Source: Bacteroidales bacterium
GTDB lineage: Bacteria; Bacteroidota; Bacteroidia; Bacteroidales; P3
Direction of reading: 5' to 3'
Length of the DNA: 64,000 nt
Assembly (NCBI GenBank): GCA_017439185.1
Contig: JAFRTM010000013.1
Span: 124,001 to 188,000 of the forward strand
Shown: one piece after another, positions 1-6,941 of the stretch
How positions within the stretch are numbered: the stretch's first letter is position 1
How the letters are laid out: every line of letters begins with the position of its first letter
Position numbers and translations under genes: made by a program
Notes under the pieces: model-generated
What the model was told of the DNA's origin: nothing
Database searches by the model: none
What the model saw: only the letters and a program-made list of their open reading frames with translations

Positions 1-810
1 ACACAAGAGTATGGCAGTGGGTTCAGCGAGAGATACTTGGCGTATTTCAGAAAGTTTTACATTACAATTCCTAACCTACAGATTTTGCAAACGCGTTTGC
101 AAAATCTAAAATGGTCTCATATCTTAACGGCATTGCGTGTTGACGATGAAGTCGCCAGAAGATGGTATCTGGAAAACGCCTCGGAACAGATGTGGAGTGT
201 TAGGGTATTGAACCGCAATATTAGTACTCAATATTATGAACGACATTTCCAGGCACCACAATTGTTAAATGAGAAATTTCCAACTCCAGCTAAAGAAGAA
301 ATATTGAAGAGTCCTTTGGTTGCAGAGTTCCTTGGTTTCAAACCAGATGAAAGTTATTCCGAAAGAGACTTGGAATCAAGTATTATAACACACTTGAAGG
401 ATTTTATGATGGAGATGGGACAAGGCTTCGCATTTGTGGCTCGCCAGCAACATATCCGTACTGATGCGCAAGACTATTTCATTGACTTGGTTCTCTATAA
501 TGTTGTACTGAAGTGCTATGTGCTTATCGACTTAAAAGTGGGTAGGATTACCCATCAAGATGTTGGGCAGATGGATATGTATGTCCGCATGTATGATGAA
601 TTGAAACGTACCGAAGGAGACTGTCCCACAATCGGCATTGTGTTGTGTTCCGAGACTGACGCCGACATCGCACGATATTCCATCCTGAAAGGCAATGAAC
701 AAATATTTGCAACCAAGTATAAATTATATTTGCCCACAGAAGAACAATTGCGCAGGGAAATAGAGAAGCAAAAGGAATTATTTTTACTCCAACAAGGAGA
801 CAAACGGTAA
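1..810 (+). CDS. YhcG/DUF1016 PDDEXK nuclease, 5' truncated by window edge
   Basis: The frame is open from base 1 (reading T-Q-E-Y-G-S-G-F-S), so the gene begins upstream and the TTG at 37 is not a real start. The visible part matches the DUF1016 N-terminal region (Y-G-x-G-F-S followed by a helix rich in Arg and Tyr), then a PD-(D/E)XK-like core: an Asp in FIDLVLYN and a D-x-K in LIDLKVG about 20 residues later, followed by a Q-M-D-M-Y-V helix. YhcG-type proteins are predicted nucleases often found next to or inside type I restriction operons, and here an hsdR stub follows 230 bp downstream. The role is inferred from family and neighbours; the catalytic residues look intact. Confidence 0.85.
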   Translation, partial: TQEYGSGFSERYLAYFRKFYITIPNLQILQTRLQNLKWSHILTALRVDDEVARRWYLENASEQMWSVRVLNRNISTQYYERHFQAPQLLNEKFPTPAKEEILKSPLVAEFLGFKPDESYSERDLESSIITHLKDFMMEMGQGFAFVARQQHIRTDAQDYFIDLVLYNVVLKCYVLIDLKVGRITHQDVGQMDMYVRMYDELKRTEGDCPTIGIVLCSETDADIARYSILKGNEQIFATKYKLYLPTEEQLRREIEKQKELFLLQQGDKR

Positions 811-822
811 TGATTGAAAAAA

Positions 823-1026
823 ATGAAAGACGAATATATGGACTTTGACGAGTATATCAAGGAACAGCAGAAGTTAGGTGAGGTAGGATCTAACGAAGTG
901 GAAGAAATGAAGGAAATATTCCACGAAGTAATACAAGAAGGGGAGGATTGGAGAGAATACACGACCTACAAGCGGGTTGATGTTCATCCAGACCCAGAAG
1001 GAGCAAAGATGGGGCGAGCAATATAG
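823..1026 (+). CDS. small acidic protein of unknown function
   Basis: A 67-residue acidic, helical protein beginning MKDEYMDFDEYIKEQQK; an in-frame TTG at 814 could add three residues. I do not recognise the family. It starts only a few bases after the YhcG-like gene and ends 11 bp before the ATG of the hsdR stub, so it was probably co-transcribed with the type I restriction locus. The spacing and the absence of stops suggest a genuine gene, but it may have lost its purpose now that hsdR is gone. Confidence 0.5.
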   Translation: MKDEYMDFDEYIKEQQKLGEVGSNEVEEMKEIFHEVIQEGEDWREYTTYKRVDVHPDPEGAKMGRAI

Positions 1027-1037
1027 AAATAAATAAT

Positions 1038-1099
1038 ATGAGAACATTTAACGAACATAGTCTGGAAATGGCCATCATGGATCGACAGAGTCGGTACAT
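1038..1099 (+). pseudogene. hsdR: 5' remnant of type I restriction subunit hsdR
   Basis: An ATG at 1038 opens a reading frame whose first 14 residues, MRTFNEHSLEMAIM, are the usual start of Bacteroidota HsdR proteins (M-x-T-F-N-E-x-S-L-E-x-A-I-M). Similarity stops abruptly at about 1080, and the frame then runs into sequence that belongs to the 3' end of a RhuM-type gene. More than 2 kb of hsdR is therefore missing. I read this as a deletion junction. The identification rests on one short but characteristic N-terminus. Confidence 0.65.
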
Positions 1100-1249
1100 A
1101 AGGATGTGGTGGTCAAGATCATCGTAAACCGGATAAACGGTAATAACGGATAGATGTATAGCCTCCCTAGCAGAGGCAACATTATTATAAAAAACATTAG
1201 TAAAATCGCTGCAGATAGAAATATTCTTCGTATCTTTGCAAATTCAAAA
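1100..1249 (+). repeat. direct repeat copy A: tail of a lost RhuM gene plus promoter
   Basis: About 150 bp that closely matches 2273-2421. The first part corresponds to the last codons of the RhuM-Fic gene (K-D-V-V-V-K-I-I-V-N in copy A against K-D-V-M-V-K-V-I-V-N in copy B, then the same I-N-G-N-N-G and stop). The rest is the same AT-rich spacer and TATCTTTG promoter box. The copy shows that a second RhuM-type gene once lay here and was removed except for its end. Confidence 0.8.
1231..1238 (+). promoter_or_regulatory. Bacteroidota -7 box before the RhuM-Fic gene
   Basis: TATCTTTG matches TAnnTTTG. It lies about 95 bp upstream of the ATG at 1334 and has an equivalent at the same place in repeat copy B (2404). 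I see no clear TTTG -33 element. Confidence 0.55.
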
Positions 1250-1333
1250 CAAAGACTAAAAACGGCAGAAACAAACAACTCGCGGAGCAGAAGAAATCCT
1301 GTCTCTGCGGCATAGATACAGGAACATAAGACG

Positions 1334-2326
1334 ATGGATACAGAAAACAAGATAGTTATATACCAGACCGACGACGGGCAGACACAGATAGATGTCCGCC
1401 TGGAGAACGAGACCGTATGGCTGACGCAGTCCCAGATGGCTGAGTTGTTTCAGACAGATAGGACCTCAATAGTTCGTCATATTAACAACATCTATAAGGT
1501 AGAAGAGTTGGAGAGGGAGTCAACCTGTGCAAAAATTGCACAAGTTCAAATGGAAGGCAAAAGAACAGTAAAGCGTAATATTCCGTACTTCAATCTCGAC
1601 ATGATAATTTCTGTGGGTTATCGTGTGAATTCAAAGCGCGGTGTGAAATTTCGTCAATGGGCCAACCAGGTGTTGAAACAATATCTTGTCAAAGGCTATG
1701 CCGTTAATGAGCGTATCCGCCATGAGCAGATAGCCGAGTTGCGTCAGCTGGTGCAGGTCGTTGGCCGCACCCTGCAGAGCCAGTCCCGGGTTTCAGACGA
1801 CGAAAATCAGGCGTTGTTCGACATCGTGGTGGATTACACCTATGCCCTCGACACCCTCGACAAATACGACTTCCAGCAACTGACCGTAGAGAAGACCACA
1901 CGGGAAGACAAGTTCCATGCCACCTACGAGAATGCTATGGATGCCATCAAAGCGTTGCGTGACAAGTTTGGAGGCAACGGACTCTTCGGAAACGAGAAAG
2001 ACGACTCCTTCAAAAGCAGCATAGGGCAGATCTATCAGACATTCGGAGGCGAAGAACTCTACCCGAGCGTGGAAGAGAAAGCCGCCATGTTGCTCTACCT
2101 CGTAACCAAAAACCACTCTTTCAGCGACGGCAACAAGCGTATCGCCGCCACCCTGTTCCTGTGGTTCCTTAACGGCAATGGCATACTTTACCACCAGGAC
2201 GGAAGCAAACGCATCGCCGACAGCACCCTTGTGGCGCTCACCCTTATGATTGCCGAAAGCTGTCCGGAGGACAAGGACGTGATGGTCAAGGTCATCGTGA
2301 ACCTGATAAACGGTAATAACGGATAG
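1334..2326 (+). CDS. RhuM-family protein fused to a Fic domain
   Basis: 330 residues. Residues about 7-130 are the RhuM/virulence-protein type domain (V-W-L-T-Q-S-Q-M-A-E-L-F, then the H-I-N-N-I-Y segment), a helix-turn-helix-like DNA-binding module. The C-terminal half is a Fic/Doc fold with the catalytic motif at 261-269, H-S-F-S-D-G-N-K-R, which fits HxFx(D/E)GN(K/G)R. Fic enzymes transfer AMP or other nucleotide moieties to target proteins. Such fusions often sit as cargo inside type I restriction operons of Bacteroidota, which agrees with the hsdR stub upstream. The inhibitory glutamate motif was not located. A toxin-like or phage-responsive role is inference. Confidence 0.85.
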   Translation: MDTENKIVIYQTDDGQTQIDVRLENETVWLTQSQMAELFQTDRTSIVRHINNIYKVEELERESTCAKIAQVQMEGKRTVKRNIPYFNLDMIISVGYRVNSKRGVKFRQWANQVLKQYLVKGYAVNERIRHEQIAELRQLVQVVGRTLQSQSRVSDDENQALFDIVVDYTYALDTLDKYDFQQLTVEKTTREDKFHATYENAMDAIKALRDKFGGNGLFGNEKDDSFKSSIGQIYQTFGGEELYPSVEEKAAMLLYLVTKNHSFSDGNKRIAATLFLWFLNGNGILYHQDGSKRIADSTLVALTLMIAESCPEDKDVMVKVIVNLINGNNG

Positions 2327-2421
2327 ATGAACAGTTCACAGGCATAAACAGTAGTATTATTAAAAAAACCTTAGGAAATCGCTGCAGATAGAAATAAAAT
2401 TCGTATCTTTGCAATTTCAAA
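2273..2421 (+). repeat. direct repeat copy B: end of RhuM-Fic gene plus promoter
   Basis: Partner of 1100-1249, about 1.17 kb away in the same orientation and the same length to within a base or two. It covers the last 17 codons and stop of the intact RhuM-Fic gene and the following spacer with the conserved ATCGCTGCAGATAGAAAT core and the TATCTTTG box. Confidence 0.8.
2404..2411 (+). promoter_or_regulatory. -7 box upstream of the NurA/HerA/GHKL/rSAM operon
   Basis: TATCTTTG fits TAnnTTTG. It lies 130 bp upstream of the ATG at 2544 with no gene between, so it is the likely promoter of the four-gene operon, giving a leader of about 125 nt. The box is inside the duplicated segment. Confidence 0.6.
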
Positions 2422-2543
2422 TAAGGAATGGATATCAATAAATATACAATATAAATAAGATACTGACTTCAATGCTTTTCCATTTATAAATACTCTATGA
2501 TACACTACGGAGTTGGTTATCATTAAACATAATTCAGTAACTA

Positions 2544-3716
2544 ATGGGAGAAATAGTAAAGTATATCGCGGATGAAACCGACGGGAAACCGTTTGGTTCT
2601 TTCAAATATGGTTACGACAACGACCCACAGATGCGCATTCCATATGAAGAACAAGATTTACCAATTTCGCCAAAACAATATGCCGAAAATGTAAAGATTC
2701 CACAATCGCGAGACATGGAGGCGCTATCTAGACAATTAAGCGCATTTCCTCCTCTTTTCCATTATTTTCTGGATGGCTCTCGTATGGTGTACAAGGTGGA
2801 TGATATTCAGTACGACAAAAAAGTATATCCACTTGTGGCCGGGCAAATATCCGTTGCATGTTGCGAACGAATTATGAAAGACGATGGAATTAGTTTTGGC
2901 TCATTCCAACACTATGAGGAAGAGTCGTATTCTGTACTTGCACTGCCCAATGCCGCCAACTCAAAAGGGATAGATTCTAGTGTTTTCTTTCGCAATTTAT
3001 GCAATAAGATAAACTCATCCGAGCAAGCAAAACGTAAGAAACTGCATCTTCAAAAAGTTCTTGTGTATTCTTCAAGCCAGCAAAAAGATAGTTCGTTTGA
3101 CAAATTGGCCACCGCGCGAATACAGGATGAAATGGTGGATTGCGAAAAGAAAATAGTCGCAAAACTTGTCAGTCAGCACAAACTCACACCAGACCACTAT
3201 TTGATAAAAGATGGCTCTTTACAGTATCGTACAATTAAAACAGGCGATTTCGGTGAATTAAAGAAAATCCGTAGCAACTATCAGCGTGTTGTTGGTGTAA
3301 GCAAAATGTTTAACCCTAACTTGATGAGTAATAGTAAAGGACAAAGTATTGCGGCAGAGATAGCCAACTTACCTTTGTTTCACCGTACTCCAGCGATAAT
3401 GTGGGAACCAGATCCCGCTTTTTGTGAGGCAAATTTTGCCATATGGTATGTTCGCATAAGAGAGCGAGACAAAACGGCGACGCCCTATTCGGGTATTCTC
3501 AAGATAGAAAAAATGCTTATGACAGGAGATGAGTCTGAACGTGGCTTGACAACAGACGAGGTTGATATGATTACTGCCAATATCATTAATGAACGCAACC
3601 CCGTTTGCTATGGGAAGGATGCACGTTGGGCGAATCATCTTTATCCTGTCTATATGACAGAATGTTATTGTAAGAGCAAATTTAAAAGCGAATATTATTT
3701 CTTAAATATTTTCTAA
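2544..3716 (+). CDS. NurA-like nuclease, first gene of a four-gene operon
   Basis: 390 residues. After a polar N-terminus comes F-L-D-G-S-R at 75-80, the NurA signature in which the Asp is a metal ligand on the first strand, followed by M-V-Y-K-V. NurA is a 5'-3' exonuclease and single-strand endonuclease that works with the HerA translocase in archaeal DNA end processing, and NurA-HerA pairs also occur in bacterial defence islands. The next gene, 1 bp away, encodes a HerA-like ATPase, which strongly supports the call. The central region (Q-I-S-V-A-C-C-E-R) and the C-terminal I-L-K-I-E-K segment fit strands of the RNase H-like fold, but I cannot assign the other ligands by eye. AT-rich compared with the backbone. 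Confidence 0.7.
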   Translation: MGEIVKYIADETDGKPFGSFKYGYDNDPQMRIPYEEQDLPISPKQYAENVKIPQSRDMEALSRQLSAFPPLFHYFLDGSRMVYKVDDIQYDKKVYPLVAGQISVACCERIMKDDGISFGSFQHYEEESYSVLALPNAANSKGIDSSVFFRNLCNKINSSEQAKRKKLHLQKVLVYSSSQQKDSSFDKLATARIQDEMVDCEKKIVAKLVSQHKLTPDHYLIKDGSLQYRTIKTGDFGELKKIRSNYQRVVGVSKMFNPNLMSNSKGQSIAAEIANLPLFHRTPAIMWEPDPAFCEANFAIWYVRIRERDKTATPYSGILKIEKMLMTGDESERGLTTDEVDMITANIINERNPVCYGKDARWANHLYPVYMTECYCKSKFKSEYYFLNIF

Positions 3717-3717
3717 T

Positions 3718-5382
3718 ATGGAAACCATAGGTAAAATCATTGCCACAGAGAAACTTCCATCAACCATTGAGGAGTTCACCTTTTGGACGAATAAGGAAAG
3801 GAAGCTTAAGCCATTTGATGTGGTAGTTGTCGAACACCATATTGATCATTCTCTCACTTTTGGTGTAGTAGAGGAAATCGCTCATATTACAGATGCTCCC
3901 AGCCCTCTTGCCGGTTACATTTCAAGCGATTTTGGACATGTGGACTCCCAATCATATACAGACCGTATAGGTATGAACTATGTGAAGTGTAAGGTTGTTG
4001 GAAATTCACAGAATATTTACATACCAGTCAAAGAAGATAGCCCTGTACGTCTTGCTTCTCAGCCTGAAATAATGGAAGCGCTCGGATTAGATGATGTTAA
4101 GAATCCTGTTCCTGCAGGATACATTCAGATGTATGATGGCGTAGAGCAACAGATCCTGCCAGTACATTTCAACTCTCATTTCCTTATTGGTCCGGAAGGT
4201 GCTCATTTAAATATCTCAGGTATATCTGGTCTTGCTTCAAAAACATCTTATGCAATGTTTTTGATGAAAGCAATACAGGATAGTGCTCAGAAAAACAGCA
4301 AGGAGTCTGTCGCATTCATCATGCTTAATGTTAAAGGAACAGATTTGCTATCGATTGACCAAAAGAACACTAAACAAGAAGAGTTGGAAGAGATTCTGCC
4401 AATCTACAAAATTTTAGATATGGACATGAAACCATTTCAACACGTAACCTACTATTATCCATATTCTGCAGATGAAGGCACTGCCTATACTCATGAGAAA
4501 AAAACGCGTTTAGATAGTCGATTAAAGAAGAAACAAGCATTTCAATACAAATATTTGTTCGAAACAACAGAAGACAAAGAATGTTTGGATTTGTTATTTG
4601 CAAATGTAGACGACCCTAATGAAACAATAGAATCTATCATCAGTTATATTATAGCAGGGCAAGGCGTATTTCACAATGTAGAGACATGGGAGGATTTTCG
4701 TTCCGCACTAGCAGACCAAGCGAATGCATCTTCTACAGACAAAAGAGGCCAAAAGAACGAGATACCTGTTGTGAGCTGGCGAAAGTTTTATCGCTTATTT
4801 AATAAGTGCTATCAAAAAAACCGTCAGATGTTCACAAATGGGCTTGGAACTACAGGAATTCGGTTGCGAGATAAGATATCTGAAATAAAGCCTAATGATG
4901 TTATGGTTGTAGACATTTCAAAATTAGACGACGATTCACAGGGTTTTGTGTTTGGTGATGTGATGAGAGCTGTCTATAACCTGAAATTGGGGAATGAACG
5001 AGAGGATATTCCTGACCATGTAATAATATTTATTGATGAATTAAATAAATACGCGTCGGGTGATGTGCCGAAATCTTCGCCAATTCTGAGACAATTACTA
5101 GACATAACAGAGCGTGGGCGTTCATTGGGAATAGTGTTATTTGGCGCAGAACAATTTGTCAGTGACATTCATAAACGAGTTAAAGGAAACTGTGCAACAC
5201 AAGCTTTTGGGCGAACAAATGCTATAGAAATAACCAAAGAGGACTTTCGTTTTGTGCCGTCTGTGTACAAAACAATGCTTACTCGCTTAAAGCAAGGAGA
5301 ATATATCATCCAAAACCCAGTATTTCGTTCCCTATTGAATATTAAATTTCCAAAACCGATCTATAAATATTATAATGACTAA
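3718..5382 (+). CDS. HerA/DUF87-type hexameric ATPase
   Basis: 554 residues. An N-terminal HAS-barrel-like region (about 1-130) is followed by the RecA-like motor: the P-loop region G-I-S-G-L-A-S-K-T-S at 168-177, a Walker B V-I-I-F-I-D-E-L-N at 435-443, and E-R-G-R-S at 465-469 followed by G-I-V-L-F-G-A-E-Q, the expected arginine-finger and sensor region of HerA/FtsK-type ATPases. The P-loop is atypical: the second conserved Gly before the Lys is Ser and one residue is extra. HerA pumps DNA to its nuclease partner, here the NurA-like protein encoded just upstream. The stop overlaps the next start (TAATG), so translation is probably coupled. Confidence 0.85.
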   Translation: METIGKIIATEKLPSTIEEFTFWTNKERKLKPFDVVVVEHHIDHSLTFGVVEEIAHITDAPSPLAGYISSDFGHVDSQSYTDRIGMNYVKCKVVGNSQNIYIPVKEDSPVRLASQPEIMEALGLDDVKNPVPAGYIQMYDGVEQQILPVHFNSHFLIGPEGAHLNISGISGLASKTSYAMFLMKAIQDSAQKNSKESVAFIMLNVKGTDLLSIDQKNTKQEELEEILPIYKILDMDMKPFQHVTYYYPYSADEGTAYTHEKKTRLDSRLKKKQAFQYKYLFETTEDKECLDLLFANVDDPNETIESIISYIIAGQGVFHNVETWEDFRSALADQANASSTDKRGQKNEIPVVSWRKFYRLFNKCYQKNRQMFTNGLGTTGIRLRDKISEIKPNDVMVVDISKLDDDSQGFVFGDVMRAVYNLKLGNEREDIPDHVIIFIDELNKYASGDVPKSSPILRQLLDITERGRSLGIVLFGAEQFVSDIHKRVKGNCATQAFGRTNAIEITKEDFRFVPSVYKTMLTRLKQGEYIIQNPVFRSLLNIKFPKPIYKYYND

Positions 5383-6941
5383 TGGCACGTATAGGTAAAA
5401 ACGTATTGGAGTCTTTGACTCGTAGCATGTATGCAGACAGCAGATGTGTATACCGTGAGTATATACAAAATGCAGCTGACCAAATTGATGAGGCGAAGAA
5501 AGAACATCCAGAATGGGAATACAATGTATTTGTGACGATTGACCAGCATCACGGCTCAATCACAATAGAAGATAATGCCACAGGAGTCCGCGCAAAGGAT
5601 GTTCGAGCCTTACTAATTGATGTCGCTCGTTCGGCAAAAGAACGTGGAGTAAACAAGGGATTTCGTGGTATTGGTCGATTAGGTGGTTTGGCATATTGTA
5701 AAACGTTAAAGTTCGAAACGTCATACTATAATGAGGACAAAGTATCTGTCATATCCTGGGATGCTGTACGACTTAACAAAATCCTTGATGACGATACCGA
5801 CGACCGTGACGCAGGTGAGGTTATTGATGACATTACAAAAGTGTCCACAGAACAAGACAAGTCTGTTAAAGAGTGTCACTACTTTAAGGTTGTAATGGAA
5901 GATGTTACCGATGGTAAATTGCTAATCGAAAAAGATATCCGAGATTACCTATCAATGGTTTCTCCAGTAGATTATTCCAACCATTTCGTTTATAGAACTA
6001 AGATATATGATTTTATGAGAGCGCATAATCTTCATCTTGATTGCTATAACATATTTGTAGGACAAAATCAATTATTTAAGGATTATACAATGACAATTTA
6101 TGATGCTGGTGGTCAAGAATGTGATAAGGTGACAGGTGTAGAGTTTTGGTATGAACAGAATGCCAAAGGTAAGCCGATGTATTGGGGGTGGTATTCGGTT
6201 TCGGGTCTTAAGGGGGTTATTGCAAAGGCAAATAATGCTCGCAATATTCGTTTACGTTGTGAGAACATACAATTAGGGGATGAGAGTGCGTGTCTGCGTT
6301 TCCTGCCTAATGATAAACAACGGTTTGTGCGTTGGTTCTTTGGGGAAATTCATGTAATATCCTCAGAAAAACTAATTCCAAATTCACAGAGAGATTATCT
6401 GCGTGAAGATGATGCTGTAAGAGAATTTGAATGTAGTGTAGAGAATAATTTCCTTAAATTAGAAAAACTGTGTTATCAAGCATCTCATCTACGGAACGAA
6501 GAGAAAACCGTGAATATAACGACAAAGAGGGAAGAAGAACTGATTAAGAAAAGAGAAAAAGGTTTTAATAGTGAAAATGAGCAAAGAAAAGTAGAGGCAG
6601 AACTCAAAGATATCCGGAAAAAGAAAACCGAGTCTATTAAGAAGCTGCAACGTATGAAAAAAGAAATGGACGAAAACGAATCTCCATTACGGCAATTGTT
6701 TAGTCCGTTAGGTTTAACCGATCCACAAGAATACACGTTGCCAGAATCCAACACACTCTTCGATGCTCCTAGTGTGACAAAAAAAGAAGATAATCTACGA
6801 ATAGACAAGTCAATCTATAATAAGTTTACATCCCAAGAGAAGAAATTAATAGCCTCAATATACTCAATAATTGCGGATACATTTTCGAATAATATGGGTG
6901 ATGTTTTAATAGAGAAAATAGAGAAAGAAATTACCAAATGA
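5382..6941 (+). CDS. Hsp90-like GHKL ATPase of the HerA/NurA operon
   Basis: 519 residues. The N-terminal ATP-binding Bergerat fold shows all three boxes: N-box R-E-Y-I-Q-N-A-A-D (E26, N30, D33), G1 I-E-D-N-A-T-G-V (62-69) and G2 G-F-R-G-I-G-R-L-G-G-L (93-103). This arrangement is that of Hsp90/HtpG, MORC and MutL-type ATPases. A long charged coiled coil follows in the C-terminal part (roughly 375-430, rich in Lys and Glu), perhaps for dimerisation. GHKL ATPases without a known partner occur in several bacterial immune loci, where they may sense or gate. The start overlaps the HerA stop by 1 nt and the stop overlaps the radical SAM start by 4 nt. Function within the system is unknown. Confidence 0.75.
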   Translation: MARIGKNVLESLTRSMYADSRCVYREYIQNAADQIDEAKKEHPEWEYNVFVTIDQHHGSITIEDNATGVRAKDVRALLIDVARSAKERGVNKGFRGIGRLGGLAYCKTLKFETSYYNEDKVSVISWDAVRLNKILDDDTDDRDAGEVIDDITKVSTEQDKSVKECHYFKVVMEDVTDGKLLIEKDIRDYLSMVSPVDYSNHFVYRTKIYDFMRAHNLHLDCYNIFVGQNQLFKDYTMTIYDAGGQECDKVTGVEFWYEQNAKGKPMYWGWYSVSGLKGVIAKANNARNIRLRCENIQLGDESACLRFLPNDKQRFVRWFFGEIHVISSEKLIPNSQRDYLREDDAVREFECSVENNFLKLEKLCYQASHLRNEEKTVNITTKREEELIKKREKGFNSENEQRKVEAELKDIRKKKTESIKKLQRMKKEMDENESPLRQLFSPLGLTDPQEYTLPESNTLFDAPSVTKKEDNLRIDKSIYNKFTSQEKKLIASIYSIIADTFSNNMGDVLIEKIEKEITK

